The translations under genes were made by a program, and so were the position numbers. Source: Aquincolibacterium sp041674705 (lineage in GTDB: Bacteria; Omnitrophota; Omnitrophia; Omnitrophales; Aquincolibacteriaceae). Taken from it: a stretch of DNA of 9,151 nt. Below the pieces are notes generated by a model, which saw only the letters and a program-made list of their open reading frames with translations, did not search any database and was not told the origin of the DNA. How positions within the stretch are numbered: position 1 is the first letter of the stretch; every line of letters begins with the position of its first letter. Positions 1 through 4,165 of this stretch are shown in pieces. The stretch spans positions 1-9,151 of the forward strand of contig JBAYVF010000030.1 of assembly GCA_041674705.1 (NCBI GenBank), written 5' to 3'.

Positions 1-81
1 ACTTGCGTCCTACGAAGAGCGGTATTCTATAAGGAGAAGCCAACTATCTCAAGTGATAATTCGAATAAATCGAACAAACCT

Positions 82-238
82 GGGCGATGAGGGATTCCCC
101 GCCACAAGGCGCTGGCGGGTCCGTCCGACAGCGCTTTGCGGACAGGTCCGCCGCGCTGTTTGGCGGAGAACCCATGGCACTCTCCGTGTAAAGAGATGCT
201 CGGCAGAGACGATGACTTCTTTGGTCATCGCTATTGCC
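82..238 (-). pseudogene. tRNA-Val(UAC)-like gene broken by hairpin insertions (copy A)
   Basis: Read on the minus strand, segments matching the intact tRNA-Val(UAC) at 286-359 occur in tRNA order: a 5' piece (about 231-238, GGCAATAG), the anticodon arm (175-200, loop with UAC between TCTC/GAGA-type stems) and a 3' T-arm/acceptor piece (82-98, GAATCCC then ATCGCCCA). Between them are non-tRNA stretches that fold on themselves: 210-230 (CGATGAC/GTCATCG arms, loop 217-223) where the D-loop should be, and about 98-172 where the T-loop should be. The latter holds three consecutive GC-rich hairpins (CCGCC/GGCGG, GTCCG/CGGAC, TCCGCC/GGCGGA). The T-stem and acceptor pairing are degenerate, so a working tRNA is unlikely. 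Bases 1-78 to the left hold nothing I can recognise. Confidence 0.55.
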
Positions 239-262
239 GCACTTGCTCATCGGAGCAAGTGC
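239..262. repeat. perfect 10-bp inverted repeat (hairpin)
   Basis: GCACTTGCTC (239-248) and GAGCAAGTGC (253-262) are exact reverse complements around an ATCG loop. It lies between tRNA-Val copy A and the intact tRNA-Val. There is no U-tract on either strand, so it is not a convincing intrinsic terminator. It may be another palindromic insert or a processing hairpin. Confidence 0.7.
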
Positions 263-270
263 TAGCCAAC

Positions 271-375
271 AAGCCTGCAATTCCGTGGGCAATAGAGGAT
301 TCGAACCTCTGACCCTCTCCGTGTAAAGGAGATGCTCTAACCAACTGAGCTAATTGCCCACGGAATTACAAGCTT
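271..375. repeat. 23-bp inverted repeat enclosing intact tRNA-Val(UAC)
   Basis: The arms 271-293 and 353-375 are reverse complements over 23 positions with two mismatches, both of which would be G-U pairs in the minus-strand RNA. The inner 7 bp are the tRNA acceptor stem; the other 16 bp continue the helix beyond the mature tRNA ends. A precursor would present the tRNA at the tip of a very long acceptor helix. The stem includes the bases where CCA would be encoded (CGG is found instead). Confidence 0.75.
286..359 (-). tRNA. tRNA-Val (anticodon UAC)
   Basis: This is a complete 74-nt cloverleaf on the minus strand. The acceptor is GGGCAAT/ATTGCCC with discriminator A at 286. The D-arm is GCTC...GAGC, and the anticodon stem TCTCC/GGAGA encloses the loop TTTACAC, giving anticodon UAC (Val, GUA/GUG family). 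The T-arm is AGAGG-TTCGAAT-CCTCT. CCA is not encoded (CGG follows). It lies downstream of the LOG-family gene in the same direction. No separate promoter is evident, so it may be processed from a longer transcript. Confidence 0.95.
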
Positions 376-432
376 TACCATCTGCGCCAGCTTCCAATGA
401 GCCGGCACGGCTTCGGCAGAAACTTGATGCTT

Positions 433-535
433 CTGTCCTTGTCTTTATTTTATTTCCAAGAGGGCTGACAAGGACTGACCCTCTCCGTGTAAAGGACCTG
501 CCGCGGCAGGTAACCCACTGAGCTAATGGCCCGCA
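433..535 (-). pseudogene. tRNA-Val(UAC)-like gene broken by palindromes (copy B)
   Basis: On the minus strand, GGGCCATTAGCTCAG (from about 533) matches the tRNA-Val 5' end and D-stem. The D-loop/D-stem 3' side is then replaced by the 14-bp palindrome CCTGCCGCGGCAGG. The anticodon arm resumes with TCCTTTACACGGA (UAC) and GGTCAG. There the sequence is interrupted by a 39-bp inverted-repeat element (436-474) with CTG (plus strand) on both sides. No convincing T-arm or 3' acceptor follows on its far side. The 5' end overlaps the last codons and the TAG stop of the LOG-family gene (523-525), so this remnant encodes that protein's C-terminus. Confidence 0.6.
436..474. repeat. 39-bp inverted-repeat element in tRNA-Val copy B
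   Basis: The ends are TCCTTGTC (436-443) and GACAAGGA (467-474), exact inverted repeats around an AT-rich core. CTG flanks it at 433-435 and 475-477, as if a 3-bp target had been duplicated. It shares its termini with the element at 3672-3711, although the cores differ. It interrupts the tRNA-Val-like sequence at the anticodon-stem/T-stem junction. Confidence 0.75.
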
Positions 536-1581
536 AATTCGTTGATCCGGTGGATCAGCTTGTTGAGATTGGCAAAAATATCTTTTTTGAAATAGAACGA
601 AAGCCGCGTCAGATGGAATGTGTACGGCACACCACGCTCCTCTTCGAACGGCTTAAGCGACTGGGTGAACTTCCCTTTTTTGAGAAGATGTTTGAATTCC
701 TGATTCAGCTGCTCCAGCTGTTCTTCGCTGAGGGGTTTTTCGATGCGCATAACCAAAAGATCCCGGATATAACGCATGGAGTGATACATTTTATAAAAGT
801 CAGACACATAGGTTGCCGCCGCCAAAGGATCATGAGTCGCATACATCAGCTCGATATCTTCCTCATGGATCATGTTTTGTTTGAGCAGCTGCTTTTTAAG
901 AAAATCGAAGAAATCATCCCAATAATCAGAACCCGGCGCGTCCAAACAAACGATCGGACGGGGGTCCGTCTTCCCGGTCTGGACCAGCGTGAGCGTTTCA
1001 AAACCTTCATCATGAGTCCCGAATCCTCCCGGGCACAGGACTGTCGCGTGGGATTCCCTGAGGAACATGAGTTTTCGCGTGAAGAAATACTTGAAGGTCA
1101 CAAGTTTCGGGTCCTGGAGCATCACGGGATTCGCTTCTTGTTCAAACGGAAGCTGGATGTTCATGCCAAAACTTTTTTTATGCCCTGCGCCTTCATTGCC
1201 GGCTTGCATGATCCCCGAAGCCGCTCCGGTAATCACCATCCACCCTTTTTGGACGATCGCCTTGGCAAATTTCTCTGCTACCTGATAGTCCGGAGAATTC
1301 CGGGGGGTTCGCGCAGAACCAAAGACCGTCACTTTGCGGATCGCACGATAGGGCTCAAAGACCTTGAGGCTGTGGCGCAGTTCTTTCATGGCCACATTAA
1401 GCATCTTCATGTCCCCACGATCAAGCTTGTCCGTGTGGGCCTTCAGCGCAGTCACGATCAGCTCTTCCGCAAGATCTGCGTTGATGCCCGGTCCCGCCTG
1501 ATGGATCAATTCGTGAACAAGCTGGTCCAGCTTGGGATTCCCGGTCTGGTAAGGTTCATGCCTCTTGAAGAAGTCCTGCAT
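523..1581 (-). CDS. LOG family protein (TIGR00730-type Rossmann fold)
   Basis: The 352-residue protein belongs to the LOG/lysine-decarboxylase-like nucleotide-binding family, whose known members release free bases from nucleoside monophosphates (cytokinin riboside phosphoribohydrolase or pyrimidine/purine nucleotide nucleosidase). Visible signatures, numbered from the ATG start: VTVFGSAR near 84-91, ITGAASGIMQAGNEGA near 117-132, the FFTRKLMFL helix near 166-174, and the diagnostic PGGFGTHDE at about 194-202 followed by TLVQTGK. The first ~80 residues and the last ~90 extend beyond the minimal ~190-residue LOG core, so it resembles longer bacterial versions. ATG at 1581 was chosen because it forms a TGATG junction with the upstream dnaJ-like stop; a TTG one codon earlier is possible. 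The C-terminal residues AGH and the stop lie within a tRNA-Val remnant. Substrate is not determinable. Confidence 0.88.
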   Translation of the reverse strand: MQDFFKRHEPYQTGNPKLDQLVHELIHQAGPGINADLAEELIVTALKAHTDKLDRGDMKMLNVAMKELRHSLKVFEPYRAIRKVTVFGSARTPRNSPDYQVAEKFAKAIVQKGWMVITGAASGIMQAGNEGAGHKKSFGMNIQLPFEQEANPVMLQDPKLVTFKYFFTRKLMFLRESHATVLCPGGFGTHDEGFETLTLVQTGKTDPRPIVCLDAPGSDYWDDFFDFLKKQLLKQNMIHEEDIELMYATHDPLAAATYVSDFYKMYHSMRYIRDLLVMRIEKPLSEEQLEQLNQEFKHLLKKGKFTQSLKPFEEERGVPYTFHLTRLSFYFKKDIFANLNKLIHRINEFAGH

Positions 1582-2279
1582 CAATCACCGATCCGGATCT
1601 GGAGGATCAAATCTCCGGGATGATGACAAGCGGGACAATCCCTTCCCTGGCGCGCCAGCCGGAGTTTCTGTCCCTCGCGGGTATTGGCCGGAATCTTCAC
1701 CGAAATCGTCTGCCCTTCCGGCGTCTTGAACATCACGCTCCCGCCTTCCTTGGCTTTTTTCTTTGAAATTTTCAGATTCACGACCACATCGGCGGATTCC
1801 TGAGCGGCTTGTCGCGGCATCTGTCCGTATTCATCTTCATCCTCATAAAGACCTTGGCCGGGCGATCCGGAAGAATAAACGCGAAAATGGCTCCCTCCGC
1901 CTCCCCCACCGCCTGAAAAAAGATCGCCAAAAATATCCGAAAATGCAGAATAGCGGCCACCCCCGCGAGCGCGGCCTCCCGAAGAATACTGCCGCAAGAG
2001 ATCCTCAAAGTTGAACCCCTGAGCTCCGGCAAAATTACTCGCCTGAGCACCGCCGTACTTGCGCATCTGGTCATATTGAGCGCGTCGCTTCTCATCGCTT
2101 AAGACATAATAGGCTTCCGAGATCTCTTTGAATTTCGCCTCAGCCTGTTTGGCATTCGTAGGATTTTTGTCCGGATGGTACTTCACGGCAAGCTTGCGAT
2201 AAACTTTCTTAAGCTCGTCCGCGGAAATAGATTCGGAAACACCAAGCGCTTTATAGTAATCTTTTTGCTGTCCCGCCAT
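1581..2279 (-). CDS. short DnaJ-family co-chaperone (J domain, Gly-rich linker, one C-terminal domain)
   Basis: The 232-residue protein has an N-terminal J domain (about residues 7-72) with the HPD motif at 35-37, which stimulates Hsp70/DnaK ATPase in this family. A Gly/Phe-rich linker (75-130) includes a run of seven glycines. One beta-sandwich C-terminal domain (about 163-230) follows, with the typical pattern V-x-IPANT-x-EGQ-x-LRL...GDLILQIRI. Class A zinc-finger repeats and a second C-terminal domain are absent, so it is shorter than CbpA (~306 aa). An isolated CPACHH sits in the last domain where class B proteins usually have none. ATG at 2279 is preceded by AAGGG at good spacing. The stop overlaps the LOG-family start (TGATG), implying coupling. 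A strong terminator ends about 10 nt before the start codon, leaving no room for a promoter between them. Confidence 0.9.
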   Translation of the reverse strand: MAGQQKDYYKALGVSESISADELKKVYRKLAVKYHPDKNPTNAKQAEAKFKEISEAYYVLSDEKRRAQYDQMRKYGGAQASNFAGAQGFNFEDLLRQYSSGGRARGGGRYSAFSDIFGDLFSGGGGGGGSHFRVYSSGSPGQGLYEDEDEYGQMPRQAAQESADVVVNLKISKKKAKEGGSVMFKTPEGQTISVKIPANTREGQKLRLARQGRDCPACHHPGDLILQIRIGD

Positions 2280-2290
2280 ATTTCACCCTT

Positions 2291-2323
2291 AAAGAAAAAG
2301 CCCTCGAACCAAACGGAGGGCTT
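2291..2323 (-). terminator. rho-independent terminator upstream of the dnaJ-like gene
   Basis: On the minus strand AAGCCCTC (2323-2316) pairs with GAGGGCTT (2305-2298) across a 10-nt loop and runs into a T-rich tail (CTTTTTCTTT). It follows the GIY-YIG remnant and tmRNA, and directly abuts the Shine-Dalgarno of the dnaJ-like gene at 2286-2290. It could simply end the smpB-ssrA unit, or act as an attenuator for the downstream pair. Confidence 0.85.
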
Positions 2324-2325
2324 GA

Positions 2326-2445
2326 TTAAAAATCGCAGTATTTCGGAAGCAGTCGCTTTTTTAGAAAAGCAAATCCAGAGCCTGTTTTCAGATATCCTTC
2401 AAAAGCATGAGCGAGTTTTTCATCGCCAAAACCAATACAGGAACA
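2326..2445 (-). pseudogene. C-terminal remnant of a GIY-YIG nuclease-family protein
   Basis: About 35 codons end at a TAA (2326-2328). The sequence includes FEGYLKTGSGFAFLKKRLL, closely resembling the C-terminal helix segment of small GIY-YIG proteins (FE-x-YLKTGSG-x-AF-x-KRL). The catalytic GIY...YIG part, arginine and earlier residues are missing. On its upstream side it is cut by the palindrome 2444-2519 that touches the tmRNA 3' end. It may represent a decayed selfish nuclease or a deletion scar; recognition rests on this one motif. Confidence 0.5.
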
Positions 2446-2519
2446 TTCTTCTTCGCCTTTATTAAAGAGCCCGTTCCTTCGAAGCTCTGCCGCGAATGCG
2501 GACAGAGCGAAGAAGAATG
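2444..2519. repeat. 76-bp palindromic element abutting the tmRNA 3' end
   Basis: CATTCTTCTTCGC (2444-2456) and GCGAAGAAGAATG (2507-2519) are perfect 13-bp inverted repeats. Inside are further palindromic pieces (AGAGC/GCTCT, TTCGAA). The right end overlaps the last two tmRNA nucleotides, so the element end supplies the discriminator A. Its minus-strand interior CGGCAGAGCTTCGAAGGA recurs on the plus strand at 3990-4007, beside the tRNA-Leu locus, indicating a related element there. Confidence 0.75.
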
Positions 2520-2912
2520 GAGGTGGAGGGAATTGCACCCTCGTCCAAAGGATTCGTCATTAAGGGGTCTCCATGCTCAGTTTGCAATCAATTTAATCCC
2601 CCAGGCCTCTGCAAACGAGATCCTGAAGGACGATCCGCCTAGATCTTTTCCCTGAACGCGGCGACGGCGCTCAAAGAGCAACCTGCTTTTTCGTCAGCAG
2701 AACTTAGCAGGTATCGGTCCTGTGACGTTCGCTAGCAGTTAAGCAGCGAAAGGAAGAGCGAAAGGCGTCGGAACCGTTACCGGTCCAACAGCCCTTTCGT
2801 TCCAGCTGGTTTTTTCAGCATTTGTGTTTTGCCACGTTTTTTAAAGAGGCACCTGACGAACCTCTGCATGCTCCCTTAAATGCTGTACCCCTTGTCGAAC
2901 CTATTCACCCCC
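2518..2912 (-). ncRNA. ssrA: transfer-messenger RNA (tmRNA, one-piece)
   Basis: This is a 395-nt tmRNA for ribosome rescue. The tRNA-like ends pair: 5' GGGGGUG (2912-2906) with CACCUCC (2525-2519) and discriminator A at 2518. The T-arm is GAGGG-TGCAATT-CCCTC, and CCA is not encoded. The 5' domain has the conserved GGTTCGAC. Upstream of the tag the pattern GGCAAAACACAAAT then GCT aligns with the E. coli region before its GCA resume codon, with the same 7-nt spacing. The tag frame is 2819-2739: 26 residues starting AEKTSW and ending ALPFAA-TAA, much longer than the usual ~8-15 but with the expected hydrophobic AA end. Within it, CGAAAGG/CCTTTCG arms (2799-2793, 2765-2759) form an internal palindrome. 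It lies downstream of smpB with its own promoter. Confidence 0.95.
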
Positions 2913-2949
2913 ATGGATCGACGATATTAAAGATCAGAACTACGAAAGA

Positions 2950-2978
2950 AGTATAACACGTATAAGAAGAGCGCTCAA
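2950..2978 (-). promoter_or_regulatory. sigma70-type promoter of ssrA
   Basis: On the minus strand the -35 is TTGAGC (2978-2973), followed by a 17-bp spacer and -10 TATACT (2955-2950). Predicted initiation is some 30 nt upstream of the mature tmRNA 5' end at 2912, consistent with a leader removed by RNase P. It lies in the smpB-ssrA gap. Confidence 0.75.
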
Positions 2979-3010
2979 TGGAGAGCGTGGGGCCTATGGC
3001 ACGCGCTGGC

Positions 3011-3517
3011 CTAGCGCCGCGTAGCTTTCTTAATAGCGGATTGGGTCTCGCGAGTATGGATCCGCTGCTTGATAGTCGCCCGCTTATCGTATTGTTTCTT
3101 GCCTTCACCGAGGGCGATCTCGACTTTCACGAATCCCTTCTTAAAATACATGCGGAGCGGCACGATCGCAACCCCCTTGCGTCCCGCCTGCCCCATCAAT
3201 CGATTGATCTCGCTACGCTTGAGCAAAAGTTTTCGTGTCCGGATCGGGTCCAACTCCTGATGTCCCTGGATCCTTGAATAGGGAGAAATATGGCAATTCA
3301 AAAGAAAAGCTTCTTCCCTCATGATCCGCACGTAGCTATCTTTAAGATTCACCCGCCGTTCACGGATGGATTTGACCTCGTGGCCCATAAGACTCACGCC
3401 TGCCTCATACCGGTCATGGATGAAATAGTCATAGTGAGCCTTCCGATTCTCGGAAATCACCTCGAACGCATTCCGGACAGGCTTGGTCGTGGGAGTCGGA
3501 TCTTTTTTCTTTTTCAT
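3011..3517 (-). CDS. smpB: SsrA-binding protein SmpB
   Basis: The 168-residue protein (from ATG 3517) binds tmRNA and delivers it to stalled ribosomes in trans-translation. Conserved elements: the N-terminal NRKAHYDYFI, the EAGVSLMGHEVKSIR segment (usually GTEVKS), a KLLLKRSEI...L helix, the core IVPLRMYFKKGFVKVEIALG, and the basic tail GEGKKQYDKR...R needed in the family for decoding-centre action. An additional Lys-rich N-terminal extension (KKKKDPTP) is present. A GTG four codons upstream (3529) is an alternative; neither start has a good Shine-Dalgarno, so the start is uncertain. Its partner ssrA lies 98 nt downstream in the same orientation. Confidence 0.95.
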   Translation of the reverse strand: MKKKKDPTPTTKPVRNAFEVISENRKAHYDYFIHDRYEAGVSLMGHEVKSIRERRVNLKDSYVRIMREEAFLLNCHISPYSRIQGHQELDPIRTRKLLLKRSEINRLMGQAGRKGVAIVPLRMYFKKGFVKVEIALGEGKKQYDKRATIKQRIHTRETQSAIKKATRR

Positions 3518-3556
3518 AGGAAGTAACACTCAGGTGCTTTAAAAATGCCTTTCGTA

Positions 3557-3607
3557 CACGATTTCACTAAATCGTGACGACAAGGTACCAAACCATTGAG
3601 GTTTGGT
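3557..3607. repeat. two short hairpins between smpB and the tRNA-Leu locus
   Basis: CACGATTT-cact-AAATCGTG (3557-3576) has perfect 8-bp arms. ACCAAACC-attga-GGTTTGGT (3587-3607) has another 8-bp pair, and its right arm overlaps the encoded CCA and discriminator of the split tRNA-Leu. Neither is followed by a clean T-run on the minus strand, so termination is possible but not shown. Confidence 0.5.
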
Positions 3608-3671
3608 GCTGAGGAGGGGACTTGAACCCCCAAGGCCTTGCGGCCACTAGCTCCTGAAGCTAGCGCGTCTG

Positions 3672-3711
3672 TCCTTGTCTTAAACTTTATTACATAAATG
3701 GTTGACAAGGA
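3672..3711. repeat. 40-bp inverted-repeat element (TCCTTGTC type)
   Basis: The ends are TCCTTGTC (3672-3679) and GACAAGGA (3704-3711) around an AT-rich core. CTG flanks it at 3669-3671 and 3712-3714. The same 8-bp ends and the same flanking triplet occur in the element 436-474. It sits at the D-loop junction of the split tRNA-Leu. Confidence 0.8.
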
Positions 3712-3714
3712 CTG

Positions 3715-3753
3715 CCCCAATTTCCGCTTCGCAAAAATTGATAAGTATTGGGA
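3715..3753 (-). repeat. 39-bp inverted-repeat element (TCCCAATACTTATC type)
   Basis: Read on the minus strand it begins TCCCAATACTTATCAATTT and ends AAATTGGGG. It shares CTG (3712-3714) with the preceding element and has CTG again at 3754-3756. It matches the first 19 nt of the elements at 5597-5635 and 5923-5961, but the middle differs (TTGCGAAGCGG versus CAGAGAATCTG). Both middles are themselves near-palindromic. Confidence 0.8.
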
Positions 3754-3756
3754 CTG

Positions 3757-3901
3757 GCCAACTCTCATCCATTTGAAAAATCTATGCACCCGGAGGGACT
3801 TGAACCCACAAGGCCTTGCGGCCACTAGCTCCTGAAGCTAGCGCGTCTGCCAGTTTCGCCACGGATGCATATATTTTTCAAACATTTTTATTGAAGTTGG
3901 C
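3757..3901. repeat. imperfect inverted repeats enclosing the intact tRNA-Leu
   Basis: The left arm 3757-3784 and the reverse complement of the right arm 3869-3901 both start GCCAACT and both contain TTTGAAAAAT just outside the tRNA acceptor stem, with a divergent middle. The intact tRNA-Leu is therefore the loop of a larger palindromic unit. That unit lies between the element 3715-3753 and the element 3906-3946, inside the split tRNA-Leu. Confidence 0.65.
3785..3868 (-). tRNA. tRNA-Leu (anticodon CAG)
   Basis: This is a complete 84-nt class II tRNA. The acceptor is GCATCCG/CGGGTGC (one G-U) with discriminator A at 3785. The D-arm is TGGCGAAACTGGCAGACGC. The anticodon stem CTAGC/GCTAG has loop TTCAGGA, so the anticodon is CAG (Leu CUG). 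The long variable arm is GGCCGCAAGGCC. The T-arm GTGGG-TTCAAGT-CCCTC has one T-T mismatch. CCA is not encoded. It lies inside the D-loop insertion of another tRNA-Leu(CAG); the D-loop to variable-arm sequences are identical, while the acceptors and T-stems differ. Confidence 0.93.
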
Positions 3902-3905
3902 ACCG

Positions 3906-3946
3906 TCCTGATTTCATCATCATTTTTTATTGATGAAAAATCAGGG
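3906..3946. repeat. 41-bp inverted-repeat element (CCTGATTT type)
   Basis: The ends are TCCTGATTT and AAATCAGGG, with a second nested complementarity (ATCATCA/TGATGA). It is flanked by CCG (3903-3905) and CTG (3947-3949). It abuts the 5' half of the split tRNA-Leu exactly at the D-loop triplet. A shorter relative with CTGATT/AATCAG ends occurs at 5715-5746. Confidence 0.7.
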
Positions 3947-3965
3947 CTGCCAGTTTCGCCACCCC

Positions 3966-4045
3966 AGCTCTACTTCGCTCTAGCCTTATCGGCAGAGCTT
4001 CGAAGGAGTTTATTTAAAAAACAAAATTAACTAAAAGTTCCTTCG
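3966..4045. repeat. palindromic region related to the tmRNA-3' element
   Basis: AGCTCT (3966-3971) pairs with AGAGCT (3994-3999), and CGAAGGA (4001-4007) with TCCTTCG (4039-4045) around an AT-rich core. The stretch CTTCGCTCT...CGGCAGAGCTTCGAAGGA matches the minus-strand sequence inside 2444-2519. It interrupts the tRNA-Leu 5' region: the 12-nt tRNA start GCTGGGGTGGCG appears both at 3968-3957 and again at 4090-4079. Confidence 0.55.
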
Positions 4046-4078
4046 TAGCCGCAACCATAAAGACGCGGCGCAGAAGAA

Positions 4079-4090
4079 CGCCACCCCAGC
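4079..4090 (-). pseudogene. second copy of the tRNA-Leu 5' end (fragment)
   Basis: GCTGGGGTGGCG on the minus strand is identical to the first 12 nt of the split tRNA-Leu at 3968-3957. It lies about 20 nt downstream of a strong -10 box, where a tRNA 5' end would be expected. It is therefore probably the original gene start, separated from the rest by the insertion covering 3969-4078. Confidence 0.5.
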
Positions 4091-4109
4091 ATGGACAAGA
4101 TGAGTGCAA

Positions 4110-4139
4110 AATATAGCCGTCATGAACGGGTACCGTCAA
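4110..4139 (-). promoter_or_regulatory. sigma70-type promoter of the tRNA-Leu locus
   Basis: The -35 is TTGACG (4139-4134), followed by an 18-bp spacer and -10 TATATT (4115-4110) on the minus strand. It lies between the FecR-like gene stop (4166) and the first tRNA-Leu 5' fragment (4090). It is one of the best promoter matches in the window and should drive the whole tRNA-Leu cluster. Confidence 0.75.
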
Positions 4140-4165
4140 CCACAAAGAATTGGAAGCAGAAAACC

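Larger units (their letters stand above)
3607..3968 (-). pseudogene. split tRNA-Leu(CAG) with a 275-bp insertion in the D-loop
   Basis: The 5' part is 3968-3947 (GCTGGGGTGGCGAAACTGGCAG) and the 3' part 3668-3607 (ACGCGCTAGC through the anticodon stem-loop CTAGC-TTCAGGA-GCTAG, variable arm, T-arm and acceptor CCTCAGC-A). Joined, they give 84 nt, the same length as the intact copy at 3785-3868, and the acceptor pairs (GCTGGGG with CCTCAGC, one G-U). The sequence even continues with an encoded CCA (3606-3604). The halves are separated by 3669-3946, with CTG (plus strand) at both junctions. The insert contains inverted-repeat elements and an intact tRNA-Leu. Each half looks undamaged, but without a splicing mechanism the gene should be dead. 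Confidence 0.75.

Noticed and set aside
53..292. Short open frames on both strands at the left end
   Set aside because: They run through tRNA-Val sequence and hairpins; no ribosome site or protein-like composition.
363..402. 5' end of another tRNA (minus strand GCTGGCGCAGATGGTAAAGC)
   Set aside because: It resembles a tRNA D-arm but overlaps the outer arm of the tRNA-Val stem and lacks anticodon and T arms; too short to call.
526..1623. Long plus-strand open frame antisense to the LOG-family gene
   Set aside because: The minus strand carries clear family motifs (PGGFGTHDE) and a coupled start; the plus frame has no recognisable domain and looks like a codon-bias shadow.
3514..3825. Minus-strand open frame of ~100 codons over the tRNA-Leu locus
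   Set aside because: It translates tRNA and inverted-repeat sequence; the repeated ALGVQVPSSA-like peptide is tRNA-derived.
3607..3968. Group I or II intron in tRNA-Leu
   Set aside because: Group I introns of tRNA-Leu sit in the anticodon loop; this insert is in the D-loop, is only ~275 bp, holds an intact tRNA and shows no intron core that I can recognise.
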